A stretch of DNA of 40,824 nt from Knoellia aerolata DSM 18566 (GTDB lineage: Bacteria > Actinomycetota > Actinomycetes > Actinomycetales > Dermatophilaceae), in contig NZ_AVPL01000034.1 of the NCBI RefSeq assembly GCF_000768695.1, positions 1 through 40,824 of the forward strand. The letters are read 5' to 3'. Under the pieces are notes generated by a model. That model was not told where the DNA came from. It did no database searches and worked only from the letters and a program-made list of their open reading frames with translations. Position numbers and translations under genes: made by a program. Numbering within the stretch: the stretch's first letter is position 1; every line of letters begins with the position of its first letter. Of this stretch, positions 15,025 to 26,797 are shown piece by piece.

Positions 15025-15975
15025 TCAGATTCCACTGTCCCGCACGACGGCGACCGGCAGATCGGCCTCCCGCAGGATGGCTCTGCTCACCGAGCCGAGC
15101 TCGAGCCCGGCGAAGCCTCCCTGTCCTCGCGACCCCACCACGAGCAGGCCCGCGCCCTCCGACTCCTCGAGCAGCACCTCCTGGGCGAGGCCGTGCGGTG
15201 CGCGCGTCACGACGCGGACGTCGGGAAACCACCCGTCGACGAGGAGGACGGCCTCCTGCAGGCTGTCCGCGGCCCGGCCGGACGCACCGTCGGACAGCCT
15301 GGCCGCCGCAGTGCGCGAGTCCGGCCAGAGGTCGGCCATCCAGGGCTCCTGACGGGGGCCGGACCAGGCGGAGACGACCACCAGCTCCGCCCCGGTCGCG
15401 GACGCCGCGGACGCCGCGAACTTCAGCGCTCGCGTCGACGGCTGCGACGTGTCGACCCCGACGACCACAGGCCGACCGGGCCCGATCTCCTCCGTCGAGG
15501 AACCTTGCACCACGGTGACCGGGCACCGGGCGTGCATGCCCAGGGCGAAGGACACCGATCCGAGGCTGGTGTCGGCCCTCGACACGCGCCGACCGACCAC
15601 GACGAGGTCGGCGGACTGCGACATCGCGACGAGCTCGGCCGCGGGGCTGCCCACCGCTCCCAGCGCCCGCGTCTCGAGGTCCGGGTGTCGTCGACGGGCC
15701 TCGTCCGCGCCACGTTGGGCGATGCGCTGGGCGGCACGCCCGAGCACGTCGGGTGTGGGGGTGAGGGACACGGACGACCACGTGAGCGCGGGCGGCGGGC
15801 TCACGGCATACACGACCACGAGGGCGGCGCCTCGCGCGCTCGCCCAGTCGGCAGCCCATCGCAGCGCCGAGCCGGCCTCCGCCGACTCGTCGTAGCCCAC
15901 GACGACGGGTCCGTACATCGGACGTCGCCGGGCGCCCTGCAGGGTCGCGCCCTCCTCGGGGCGGGGAATGGTCAT
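15025..15975 (-). CDS. Tandem universal stress protein between kinase and regulator genes
   Basis: A 316-residue protein of two UspA domains, starting at ATG 15975 after GTGAGG. Domain one is MYGPVVVGYDESAEAGSALRWAADWASARGAALVVVYAVSPPPAL and ends with VVGRRVSRADTSLGSVSFALGMHARCPVTVV. Domain two is RPVVVGVDTSQPSTRALKFAASAA and ends with VVGSRGQGGFAGLELGSVSRAILREADLPVAVV, which carries the ATP-binding glycine pattern. It sits between the histidine-kinase and response-regulator genes, an unusual insertion into what is normally a devR-devS pair. A DosR-type box lies 43 bases before the start and overlaps the end of the kinase gene. Confidence 0.92.
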   Translation of the reverse strand: MTIPRPEEGATLQGARRRPMYGPVVVGYDESAEAGSALRWAADWASARGAALVVVYAVSPPPALTWSSVSLTPTPDVLGRAAQRIAQRGADEARRRHPDLETRALGAVGSPAAELVAMSQSADLVVVGRRVSRADTSLGSVSFALGMHARCPVTVVQGSSTEEIGPGRPVVVGVDTSQPSTRALKFAASAASATGAELVVVSAWSGPRQEPWMADLWPDSRTAAARLSDGASGRAADSLQEAVLLVDGWFPDVRVVTRAPHGLAQEVLLEESEGAGLLVVGSRGQGGFAGLELGSVSRAILREADLPVAVVRDSGI

Positions 15976-16007
15976 GCGACGAGCCTCACCCGGGCACCGG
16001 TGCACGA

Positions 16008-19285
<3,278 letters not shown>

Positions 19286-19294
19286 CGGCTCCGG

Positions 19295-19930
19295 TCAGCC
19301 GAGCCGCGCGCCGGGACGCGGCACGACGGCTCGGTCGACGAGGCGCTGAGCCGCGCGCCCGGTGAGGACGGCCACCGTGGTGGCCATGCCCAGGGCGGCG
19401 ACGAGGCCGACGAGCACGGCCAGCGCCACGCCCTGCCCGGGTCGCCACAGCGGTGTCGCGACGAGCATGAAGACGGCGAGGCCGACCAACCAGGCACCGG
19501 CCGTCGTGAGGATCCAGGTCCAGCCGCGGGTCACGTGCCGTCGCAGCTCGAGCCACTGCGCTGTCCCCAGCGAGCCGAGCAGGACGATGCCCCCGACGAC
19601 GGCCGCCGCCACGAGCAGGGCGGTCGGCGCGTCCGTCCCGGCCCATCCCGTCGAGGACGGCAGCATGCCCACCAGGTAGGCGAGCGACGCCGCGCCGGCA
19701 GTCAGCAGCGCGAACCTCCGGACGTCCAGTCCGGGGAGAGCAGACGAGAGGACGTGCGCCTGCGCGGCACCGAGCAGCAGGCCCTCCACCGCTCCCGCCG
19801 AGACGAGGGCGGGCAGGGCGACCCGCGTCGGCGAGCCCGCGGTGAGCACGCCGACGACGGCTGGCGCGCCGAAGCCCGCCATCTCCCCGGCGATGGTCCA
19901 GGCGACCCAGCGGCGCACGAGCGGGCTCAT
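19295..19930 (-). CDS. Polytopic membrane protein of unknown function
   Basis: A 211-residue protein with about six hydrophobic segments (for example ALPALVSAGAVEGLLLGAAQA, ALLTAGAASLAYLVGML, ALLVAAAVVGGIVLLGSLGTAQWLEL, TWILTTAGAWLVGLAVFMLVATPLW, VALAVLVGLVAALGMATTVAVL). The ATG at 19930 overlaps the transporter stop (ATGA), so it is translated with the SulP gene. No family name is recognised. It is the last gene of the fhs-sulP unit and may assist the transporter or act independently. Confidence 0.8.
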   Translation of the reverse strand: MSPLVRRWVAWTIAGEMAGFGAPAVVGVLTAGSPTRVALPALVSAGAVEGLLLGAAQAHVLSSALPGLDVRRFALLTAGAASLAYLVGMLPSSTGWAGTDAPTALLVAAAVVGGIVLLGSLGTAQWLELRRHVTRGWTWILTTAGAWLVGLAVFMLVATPLWRPGQGVALAVLVGLVAALGMATTVAVLTGRAAQRLVDRAVVPRPGARLG

Positions 19931-21660
19931 CGTGGGCTTCCGGCGCCGGCGGGCGGCTCCGGATGCGCGGCCGACCACGCGGCATACCCGTCGACGGCGA
20001 ACGGCAGCGTCATGAAGACCCGCTCCCTCCCCACTCTCGCGACAAGGCCGGTCCGCTCGAGCTCCTCGCGCAGGTCCTGCTTGACCCGGGCCAGGGCGAG
20101 AACCACTCCTCGCCGCTCCAGCTCGACCCGGAGCATCTCGAGCGCGTCGGCGGCGGTGATGTCCACGGTGACGTTCGCCTCCATGTTGAGCAGCAGCCAC
20201 CGCGCCGGTGTCGGAGCCCGGTCGACCGCGTCGATCGCCCGGGTCACGAAGTCGTCGGCGTTGGCGAAGAACAGCGGCGAGTCGTAGCGGTAGACGACGA
20301 GCCCGGGCACCGTCGTCGCGGTCGGGTAGTCGTCGATGTCGTGCATGCCCGCCACCCCGGGGACGTGGCCGAGGATCCCGTCGTGGGGTCTGGTCACCCG
20401 GTGGAGGAGGTCGAGCAGGGACAGGACGATGGCGACGAGGACTCCGGGCAGGATGCCGACGACGAGGACGGCAGCCGTCGTGCCCACGGCGAGCGCGCCC
20501 TCGGTGCGCCGGAACGCGAAGATGCGGCGGAAGAGGGGGACGTCCACGAGCCGGATCCCCGCGTACACCACGAGCGCTCCCAAAGCTGCGGACGGGAAGG
20601 CCGCCAGCACCGGGTTGAGGACGAGCACGGCGACGACGACGCTCGCCAGCGCCACGAGGGCGTTGAGCTGGGTTCGGCCACCGGCCGAGTCCACGATCGC
20701 CGTGCGGCTCCCGCTGCTGCTCACCGGGAACCCCTGCGTCGCCGCCACGGCGAGGTTGACGGTGCCGAGTGCCAGGAGCTCCTGCTTGGCGTCGAGGGTC
20801 GAGTCGTGGCGCTCACCGAACGCTCGCCCGGTGAGCACGTTGTCGGTGAAGGCGACGACGGCGATGCCGAGCGCCGCAGGGAGCAGCGTGCGCACGTCGG
20901 CGAGGGAGAGCTCGGGCACGCTCAGCGACGGGAGCCCCCGAGGAACGGGTCCGACCACGTCGATCCCCCGTGAGCCGAGGTCGAGCACGGCGACGGCGCC
21001 GGCGGAGAGCACGACCGCGAGCAGCGGACCCGGCGCCCGGGGCCACAGGCGGTTCGTCAGGAGGAGCAGCGCGAGCACGATGGCGGCGAGGACCACCGTC
21101 GGCCCGTGGACGTCGCCCAGCTGACGCAGCACCGAACCCACCTCCTCCGCCGCGGTGTCGCCCGTCACCTCGAGGCCCGTCACGGTGTCGAGCTGGCTCA
21201 CGACCATGAGCGCGGCCACGCCCGCCATGTAGCCGGCCAGCACGGGCCTCGAGAGCAGCTCCGCGAGGAAGCCGAGGCGCAACGCCCAGGCGATGAGGCA
21301 GATCACCCCGACCATTCCGGCGAGGGCTGCCGCCAGCGCGGCGTGTCGCTCGGGGCTGCCCGCGGCGACGCTCCCGAGCGCGACCGCGGTCATGAGCGCA
21401 GTGGTCGACTCGGGTCCGACGGACAGCTGCCTGGAGGAGCCGAGGAGGGTGTAGAGGACCATCGACACGCACGCCGCCCAGAGACCCACGACGGCAGGCA
21501 GACCGGCCACGCCGGCATACGCCATCACCTGGGGGACGAGGTATGCCGCGACTGTCACGCCCGCGAGCACGTCCCCGCGCAGCCAGGTCCGGTCGTAGCT
21601 CCTCAGCGTCGCCAGGCCGGGCGCGGTCGACCCGGCACGCCGGCCGTCACGTCCCGCCAC
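19927..21660 (-). CDS. SulP/SLC26 anion transporter with STAS domain
   Basis: A 577-residue transporter with a GTG start at 21660 after GGGAGG. The N-terminal membrane part has the SulP signature near WLRGDVLAGVTVAAYLVPQVMAYAGVAGLPAVVGLWAA and about 10-12 hydrophobic segments. The C-terminal STAS domain starts near residue 430 (GVAGMHDIDDYPTATTVPGLVVYRYDSPLFFANADDF) and includes RWLLLNMEANVTVDITAADALEML. The family carries sulfate, bicarbonate, chloride or carboxylates. It lies 27 bases after formate-tetrahydrofolate ligase, so formate or bicarbonate is a reasonable guess besides sulfate; sequence alone cannot decide. Confidence 0.92.
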   Translation of the reverse strand: MAGRDGRRAGSTAPGLATLRSYDRTWLRGDVLAGVTVAAYLVPQVMAYAGVAGLPAVVGLWAACVSMVLYTLLGSSRQLSVGPESTTALMTAVALGSVAAGSPERHAALAAALAGMVGVICLIAWALRLGFLAELLSRPVLAGYMAGVAALMVVSQLDTVTGLEVTGDTAAEEVGSVLRQLGDVHGPTVVLAAIVLALLLLTNRLWPRAPGPLLAVVLSAGAVAVLDLGSRGIDVVGPVPRGLPSLSVPELSLADVRTLLPAALGIAVVAFTDNVLTGRAFGERHDSTLDAKQELLALGTVNLAVAATQGFPVSSSGSRTAIVDSAGGRTQLNALVALASVVVAVLVLNPVLAAFPSAALGALVVYAGIRLVDVPLFRRIFAFRRTEGALAVGTTAAVLVVGILPGVLVAIVLSLLDLLHRVTRPHDGILGHVPGVAGMHDIDDYPTATTVPGLVVYRYDSPLFFANADDFVTRAIDAVDRAPTPARWLLLNMEANVTVDITAADALEMLRVELERRGVVLALARVKQDLREELERTGLVARVGRERVFMTLPFAVDGYAAWSAAHPEPPAGAGSPR

Positions 21661-21687
21661 CGCTCCCTCCCGTCGCTCGGTCGCGGC

Positions 21688-23394
21688 TCAGAAGAGCCCG
21701 ACGACCTGGCCGTCGGCGTCGAGGTCGATGGACGCCGCCGCGGGGTGCTTCGGGAGTCCCGGCATCGTGCGCATCTCGCCGCTGATGGCGTAGACGTAGC
21801 CGGCGCCGGCCGCGACCCGGACCTCACGCACCGGCATCCGCCACCCGCGCGGGTCCCCCCGGAGGGAGGGGTCGGACGAGATCGACAGGTGCGTCTTGGC
21901 GATGACGACGGGGAAGGCTCCGTACCCGAGGACCTCGAAGCGCGCGAGGTCCTTCGCGGCCGCGTCGGAGAAGTCGACGCCGTCGGCGCCGTAGACCCGG
22001 GTCGCGACGGCCTCGATCTTGTCCCGCAGCGGCTCGTCGAGCTCGTAGGTGTGGCGCAGCTGGTGGGGGTCGTCGCAGGCCTCTGCGACGACCGCCGCGA
22101 GGTCGGTCGCGCCCTTGCCGCCGTCGAGGACGTGCGTCGACACCGCGACGCGCGCGCCCTCCGACTCGGCCAGGTCCGTGATGACGGCCAGCTCGGAGTC
22201 GTGGTCGGTGGGGAACGCGTTGACCGCCACGACCGGGGACACCCCGAAGGACCGGACGATCTCGATGTGCCGACGCAGGTTGGCCGCACCGGCCCGGACC
22301 GCGTCGGGGTCCTCGAGCAGCATCTCGGGGGGAAGGGGGCGGCCGGCGACGACCCGGAACCGGCCCGAGTGCGCCTTGAGCGAGCGCACCGTCGCGACGA
22401 GCACCGCCGCGTCCGGCAGGAGCCCCGAGACCCGGCACTTGAGGTTGAAGAACCGCTCCGCGCCCATGTCCGACCCGAACCCGGCCTCGGTGAGGAGGTA
22501 GTCCCCGGTGTGGATCCCGATGCGGTCGGCGATGACGGACGAGTTCCCGGTGGCGATGTTGCCGAACGGCCCCGTGTGGATGAGGACCGGGGTGTTCTCG
22601 GTCGTCTGCAGGAGGTTCGGCATGAGCGCGTCCTTGAGGATGACCGCCATCGCACCGGCGGCGTGGAGGTCCTCCGCGGTGACGGGATGCCCGGTCGTCG
22701 TGAACCCCACGACGATGCGCCCGAGCCGGCCGCGCAGGTCGGTGAGCGAGGTGGACAGCGCGAGCACGGCCATCACCTCACTGGCAGCGGTGATGTCGAA
22801 ACCGGACTGCCGGGGCACCCCGTCGATCCGGGCGCCGAGCCCCTCGACGATGCCGCGCAGCGCCCGGTCGTTGACGTCGAGCACCCGGCGCCACGAGATG
22901 CTCCTCGTGTCGACGTCGAGCTCGTTGCCGTGGTGCAGGTGGTTGTCCAGCATGGCCGACAGGAGGTTGTGGGCGGCCGTCACCGCGTGGAAGTCGCCGG
23001 TGAGGTGGAGGTTGAGCGTCTCCATCGGGAGGACCTGGCTGAAGCCCGCTCCGGCCGCACCACCCTTGATCCCGAACGTCGGGCCCATCGACGGCTGGCG
23101 CAGGGCGAGGGTGGCCCGGTGGCCGAGCTGGCTGAGCCCTTGGGCGAGGCCGACCGCCGTCGTCGTCTTGCCCTCGCCGAGCGGCGTCGGCGTGATCGCG
23201 GTGATGACGACGTAGCGCGCCCGCGGCTTCCCGGCGAGGTCCTGCTCGGCGGCCAGGTCGATCTTGGCGACGTGCCGGCCGTAGGGCTGCAGCCGGTCCA
23301 GCGGGATCCCGGCGGACTCGGCCACGGTGGTGATGGGTTCGAGGTGGGCGGCACGGGCGATGGCGAGGTCCGAGGGCGGTGCGGTCGTGGTCAT
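21688..23394 (-). CDS. fhs: Formate-tetrahydrofolate ligase
   Basis: A 568-residue enzyme that uses ATP to join formate to tetrahydrofolate, giving 10-formyl-THF. The ATG at 23394 starts MTTTAPPSDLAIARAAHLEPITTVAE. The ATP-binding loop is TPTPLGEGKTTTAVGLAQGL (residues 68-87); other family motifs are GIKGGAAGAGFSQVLPME, LHLTGDFHAVTAAHNLL and GFDITAASEVMAVLALS. The length is normal. It heads an operon with a SulP transporter and a membrane protein and has a DosR-type box 43 bases before its start, which would tie C1/formate assimilation to low-oxygen conditions. No other folate-cycle gene is adjacent. Confidence 0.96.
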   Translation of the reverse strand: MTTTAPPSDLAIARAAHLEPITTVAESAGIPLDRLQPYGRHVAKIDLAAEQDLAGKPRARYVVITAITPTPLGEGKTTTAVGLAQGLSQLGHRATLALRQPSMGPTFGIKGGAAGAGFSQVLPMETLNLHLTGDFHAVTAAHNLLSAMLDNHLHHGNELDVDTRSISWRRVLDVNDRALRGIVEGLGARIDGVPRQSGFDITAASEVMAVLALSTSLTDLRGRLGRIVVGFTTTGHPVTAEDLHAAGAMAVILKDALMPNLLQTTENTPVLIHTGPFGNIATGNSSVIADRIGIHTGDYLLTEAGFGSDMGAERFFNLKCRVSGLLPDAAVLVATVRSLKAHSGRFRVVAGRPLPPEMLLEDPDAVRAGAANLRRHIEIVRSFGVSPVVAVNAFPTDHDSELAVITDLAESEGARVAVSTHVLDGGKGATDLAAVVAEACDDPHQLRHTYELDEPLRDKIEAVATRVYGADGVDFSDAAAKDLARFEVLGYGAFPVVIAKTHLSISSDPSLRGDPRGWRMPVREVRVAAGAGYVYAISGEMRTMPGLPKHPAAASIDLDADGQVVGLF

Positions 23395-23429
23395 GCAGCC
23401 ACCGTCCTCCTTCTCGTCCGGGTTGTCTC

Positions 23430-23443
23430 GGGCCAAAGGGCCC
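23430..23443 (-). promoter_or_regulatory. DosR-type box upstream of fhs
   Basis: The minus strand reads GGGCCCTTTGGCCC. A GACGGT hexamer begins 23 bases later and ends 6 bases before the fhs ATG at 23394. The near-symmetric box could also act on the divergent gene at 23601, but at a distance of about 165 bases. Confidence 0.7.
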
Positions 23444-23514
23444 GGGTCTCCCCACGGCACGATCCGGGGGTCCCGGCTCTGCGGAAGACCTTCCCGTCGA
23501 TGCGACACCGGGTC

Positions 23515-23520
23515 TACCGT
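23515..23520 (+). promoter_or_regulatory. Candidate -10 for the NAD(P)-binding protein gene
   Basis: TACCGT lies 80 bases before the ATG at 23601. Seven bases after it is an ATG that opens a 14-codon frame (23528-23572), ending before the ribosome binding site of the real gene. Whether this mini-frame is translated is unknown. Confidence 0.3.
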
Positions 23521-23600
23521 GGTCTGCATGTGGCCCCGACGGCACACCCTCGACGGCCGGCTCAGCGCGTGAACGCACTCGCGAGGAGTCGGGATCGCCG

Positions 23601-24500
23601 ATGATCCTCGTCGTGGGCGCCACCGGTGACCTGGGCCATCGCATCGCGGACCGTCTCCGCTCCGACGGACAGCCCGTCCGCTGCCTGGTCCGTGCCGGTT
23701 CCGACGCCTCCACCCTTCGGGCGTCGGGCGCCGAGATCGTCACGGGAGACCTCACCGATCGCGCGTCCCTGCAGGCGGCCTGCCGCGGGGTCGACACGGT
23801 CGTCGCCAGTGCCACGGCCATCGGCCGCCGGCTGGAAGGCGCCAAGGGACCCACCATCCGCGAGGTGGACGAGGTGGGCATGCGGCATCTCGTCGACGCG
23901 GCGGAGGACGCGAACGTCCGACGTTTCGTCTACGTCTCGTATGCCGGCCTCGACGACTCCCTCGGTACGCCCCTCGAGCGAGCCAAGCGGGCCACCGAGG
24001 CCAGGCTTCACACCTCCTGGATGCAACGCGTGGTCGTGCGACCCGATGCCTTCCAGGAGGTGCACCTGGCACCCCTGGGTCGGTTCGACGTGGCCGCGGG
24101 CAAGGTCGCCACCTTCGGCAAGGGCGACACGAAGAGGAGATGGGTCGCCACCGACGACGTCGCGGCCCTCATCGCCGCCGTGGTGACGGAGCCCCACCCG
24201 CCGCAGCTCATCGAGTTCGGCGGGCCCGAGGCCCTGAGCCGCAACGATGCCGTCGCCCTCGCCGAACAGGCGTCCGGCAGGTCGATGAAGGTCAGACGGG
24301 CCCCCATCGGGGTGGCACGTCTCCTCATGAAGGTGCTCGCCCGCCGCAACGACGCGATGGCGAGCATCCTCGGCACCGGGGTGATGATGGACCGCAGCGA
24401 GGTCAGGTGGGACGACGGGCCGCTGCGCGAACGCGGCATCACGCCGCGCCCGGCCAGCGACTGGATCACCGAGCAGGCGGCACACTCCGGACCGGCCTGA
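23601..24500 (+). CDS. NmrA/SDR-type NAD(P)-binding protein
   Basis: A 299-residue atypical short-chain dehydrogenase. The start MILVVGATGDLGHRIADRLRSDG has the GATGxxG dinucleotide motif at residue 6; the frame is open upstream but GAGGAG precedes this ATG. Further features are VRCLVRAGSDASTLRASGAEIVTGDLTD and RRFVYVSYAGLDD. The Tyr-x3-Lys catalytic pair is not obvious, which is usual for NmrA-like regulators and quinone-reductase-like (QOR2-type) members. It may sense NADP(H) or reduce quinones. It lies divergent to fhs and upstream of the sulfide:quinone reductase operon, but is separated from the latter by a box and its own promoter. Confidence 0.85.
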   Translation: MILVVGATGDLGHRIADRLRSDGQPVRCLVRAGSDASTLRASGAEIVTGDLTDRASLQAACRGVDTVVASATAIGRRLEGAKGPTIREVDEVGMRHLVDAAEDANVRRFVYVSYAGLDDSLGTPLERAKRATEARLHTSWMQRVVVRPDAFQEVHLAPLGRFDVAAGKVATFGKGDTKRRWVATDDVAALIAAVVTEPHPPQLIEFGGPEALSRNDAVALAEQASGRSMKVRRAPIGVARLLMKVLARRNDAMASILGTGVMMDRSEVRWDDGPLRERGITPRPASDWITEQAAHSGPA

Positions 24501-24566
24501 ACCGGGGGCGGCGTCGAACGCCAGGCGCGCCATGCACCCACCCCACCACCGCTGCACCCACATCTC

Positions 24567-24580
24567 GGGACCAAGTGCCC
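24567..24580 (+). promoter_or_regulatory. DosR-type box upstream of SQR operon
   Basis: GGGACCAAGTGCCC, followed after exactly 23 bases by TAACGT. Centre to start codon (GTG 24643) is about 69 bases. This site has the best -10 of the set. Confidence 0.75.
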
Positions 24581-24603
24581 TGCGCCGTCCCCGCCCCGGC
24601 TCC

Positions 24604-24609
24604 TAACGT
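24604..24609 (+). promoter_or_regulatory. -10 hexamer of the SQR operon
   Basis: TAACGT lies 23 bases after the DosR-type box. The predicted mRNA start near 24616 leaves a leader of about 27 bases that contains the AAGGAG ribosome binding site. Confidence 0.55.
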
Positions 24610-24642
24610 CGTCCGTGGAGGAAGACCCAAGGAGCGAGACAC

Positions 24643-25920
24643 GTGAGACGACTGCTGGTACTCGGTGGAGGCACTGCCGGGACGATGATCGTGAACAAGC
24701 TGCGGCGGCGGCTGCCGGCCTCGGAGTGGGAGATCACGGTGGTCGACCGTGACGACGACCACCGCTACCAGCCCGGCTACCTGTTCCTGCCGTTCGGCAC
24801 CTACTCCCCGGACCAGGTCGTGAGGAAGCGGCACGCGTTCATCCCCGACGGGGTCGAGCTCGTCTTCGGCGAGATCGACCGTGTGGACGCCGACTCGGCC
24901 TCGGTCCACCTCGAGGACGGGCGCACGCTCCCCTACGACTACCTCGTCATCGCCACCGGGACGACGCCGCGACCGGACCAGACCCCCGGGATGCTCGGGG
25001 AGCAGTGGCGCCGGAGCGTGTTCGACTTCTACTCCTTCGAGGGAGCCTCGGCGCTCGCCGCCGCGCTGCCGGCCTTCGACCACGGGCGCCTCGTCGTCCA
25101 CATCACCGAGATGCCCATCAAGTGCCCCGTCGCCCCCCTGGAGTTCGCCTTCCTCGCGGACTCGTGGCTGCGGGACCGCGGCATCCGCGACCGGGTCGAG
25201 CTCGTCTACGTGACACCCCTCTCGGGGGCGTTCACCCAGCCGATCGCCTCCCAGCACCTGGGCGACATGCTCGAGGAGCGCAAGATCCTCGTCGAGTCCG
25301 ACTTCATGGTCGAGAGGGTCGACAACGAACGCAAGGCGCTCGTCTCCTACGACGAGCGTGAGGTGCCCTTCGACCTGCTCGTGACGATCCCGCTCAACAT
25401 GGGTGCCGACTTCGTCGCGCGATCGGGCCTGGGTGACGAGCTGAACTACGTCCCCGTCGACAAGCACACGCTCCAGTCGACGGCGCACGCCAACGTGTTC
25501 GCCGTCGGCGACGCATCCGACATCCCGGCGTCCAAGGCCGGGTCGGTGGCGCACTTCTCGGTCGAGATCTTCGTCGACAACTTCCTCGAGCTCATCGACG
25601 GCAAGCCGATGACCGGGGCCTTCGACGGACACGCCAACTGCTTCGTCGAGTCCGGTGACGGCAAGGGGCTGCTCATCGACTTCAACTACGACACCCAGCC
25701 CCTCACCGGCCGGTACCCCCTGCCGGTCGTCGGGCCGATGGGCCTGCTCAAGGAGACCCGAGCCAACCACCTCGGCAAGCTGGCGTTCCGCTGGATCTAC
25801 TGGAACGTCCTCCTGCCGGGACGCCCGCTCCCCCTCCCTGCCCTGATGTCCATGGCCGGCAAGGTCGTCCCCGCAGACGACGCCGGGGGCCCCCGATCCG
25901 CCCCGCCAGAAGAGGAGTGA
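24643..25920 (+). CDS. Sulfide:quinone oxidoreductase-like flavoprotein
   Basis: A 425-residue FAD enzyme of the SQR/type II NADH dehydrogenase superfamily, GTG start at 24643. FAD motif LVLGGGTAGTMIVNKLRRRLP at the N-terminus; second motif YDYLVIATGTTPRPDQTPG; C-terminal NVFAVGDASDIPASKAGSVAH. Cys161 (MPIKCPVAP) and Cys333 (GHANCFVES) match the two redox cysteines expected in sulfide:quinone reductases. It would oxidise sulfide at the membrane, pass electrons to quinone and leave sulfane sulfur. The two next genes encode sulfur-carrier proteins, supporting that role. Other members of the superfamily oxidise NADH, so the substrate still rests on context. Confidence 0.9.
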   Translation: MRRLLVLGGGTAGTMIVNKLRRRLPASEWEITVVDRDDDHRYQPGYLFLPFGTYSPDQVVRKRHAFIPDGVELVFGEIDRVDADSASVHLEDGRTLPYDYLVIATGTTPRPDQTPGMLGEQWRRSVFDFYSFEGASALAAALPAFDHGRLVVHITEMPIKCPVAPLEFAFLADSWLRDRGIRDRVELVYVTPLSGAFTQPIASQHLGDMLEERKILVESDFMVERVDNERKALVSYDEREVPFDLLVTIPLNMGADFVARSGLGDELNYVPVDKHTLQSTAHANVFAVGDASDIPASKAGSVAHFSVEIFVDNFLELIDGKPMTGAFDGHANCFVESGDGKGLLIDFNYDTQPLTGRYPLPVVGPMGLLKETRANHLGKLAFRWIYWNVLLPGRPLPLPALMSMAGKVVPADDAGGPRSAPPEEE

Positions 25921-25925
25921 GCACG

Positions 25926-26240
25926 ATGCCCGTCACGACCATCGACAACCGCCAGGTGCACGTCAACGAGGAGGGCTTCCTCACCGATCCCGCCGAGTGG
26001 GACGAGGCGATGGGCAAGGCACTGGCGAGCCAGATCGGGATCGACCTCGGCGACGAGCACTGGAAGGCGATCCGCTTCCTCCGCGAGGACTTCGCCGCCC
26101 GCGGGGAGACGCCCACGCTGCGACGCGTGACGGTCGCGGGCGGCATACCGACGAAGCAGCTGTTCCAGCTCTTCCCGCAGAAGCCGGCCAAGAAGATGGC
26201 CTACGTCGCCGGTCTCCCCAAGCCGCACGGATGCGTCTGA
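25926..26240 (+). CDS. TusE/DsrC-family sulfur carrier, single Cys
   Basis: A 104-residue protein; the ATG at 25926 is preferred over the overlapping GTG at 25917 because GAGGAG lies 8 bases before it. DsrC/TusE features: VNEEGFLTDPAEWDEAMGKALASQIGIDLGDEHWKAIRFLREDF and the C-terminal arm LPKPHGCV with the penultimate Cys. The second Cys of true DsrC, about 11 residues earlier, is Ala here, so it is a TusE-like acceptor that can carry persulfide but not form the DsrC trisulfide pair. It would receive sulfur from the DsrE-like protein encoded next. DsrAB genes are not in view, so dissimilatory sulfite reduction is not implied. Confidence 0.93.
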   Translation: MPVTTIDNRQVHVNEEGFLTDPAEWDEAMGKALASQIGIDLGDEHWKAIRFLREDFAARGETPTLRRVTVAGGIPTKQLFQLFPQKPAKKMAYVAGLPKPHGCV

Positions 26241-26281
26241 GCGCTCCGGCTCCCACGACCCACGTACAGGAAGGTTTCGTC

Positions 26282-26797
26282 ATGACCACCACCGACAGTG
26301 CGCCGGCCATCGTCCCGAGCTTCGACACCCCGTCGAGCGAGGGTCGCAAGCTGGCGATCATCTGCTCCAAGGGCAGCCTCGACATGGCCTACCCGGGCCT
26401 CATCCTCGCCAACGCGGCCCTGGGTGAGGGGGTGGAGACGCACATGTTCTTCACCTTCTGGGGCTTCGACATGATCAACAAGAAGACGATGGGCGACCTC
26501 AAGTTCACCCCGCTGGGCAACACCGCCACTCACATGCCGCAGGGGCTGGGCGGGATTCCCGGGATCACCCACATGGCCACGTCCAAGCTCAAGAAGTCGA
26601 TCGCCGACCTCGACGTCCCCGAGGTCCCCGAGTTCCTCGAACAGATCGTCGCCTCCGGAGGTCACCTCTGGGCCTGCCGGATGTCGGCGGACATGAACCA
26701 CCTGACCGAGGAGGACCTCTACGACGAGGTCGAGGCCATCATCAGCGCCAGCGACTTCATCGAGAAGACCGAAGGCGCCCAGCTGCTCTTCATCTGA
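26282..26797 (+). CDS. DsrE/DsrF/DrsH-like sulfur-transfer protein
   Basis: A 171-residue protein with an ATG at 26282 after AGGAAGG. It has the DsrE2-like pattern KLAIICSKGSLDMAYPGLILANAALGEGVETHMFFTFWGFDMINKK, with one Cys in IICSKG and a second in LWACRMSADM. These positions correspond to the reactive cysteines of DsrE-type sulfurtransferases. A hydrophobic first segment could place it near the membrane. With the quinone reductase and the TusE-like carrier it forms a three-gene sulfide-oxidation/sulfur-relay operon. TusA and rhodanese genes, frequent partners elsewhere, are absent. A perfect palindrome follows directly after the stop. Confidence 0.92.
   Translation: MTTTDSAPAIVPSFDTPSSEGRKLAIICSKGSLDMAYPGLILANAALGEGVETHMFFTFWGFDMINKKTMGDLKFTPLGNTATHMPQGLGGIPGITHMATSKLKKSIADLDVPEVPEFLEQIVASGGHLWACRMSADMNHLTEEDLYDEVEAIISASDFIEKTEGAQLLFI

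Noticed and set aside
23528-23572. 14-codon mini-frame upstream of the NmrA-like gene
   Set aside because: It follows a -10-like hexamer, but short frames like this are common by chance and nothing suggests attenuation. Noted with the promoter only.
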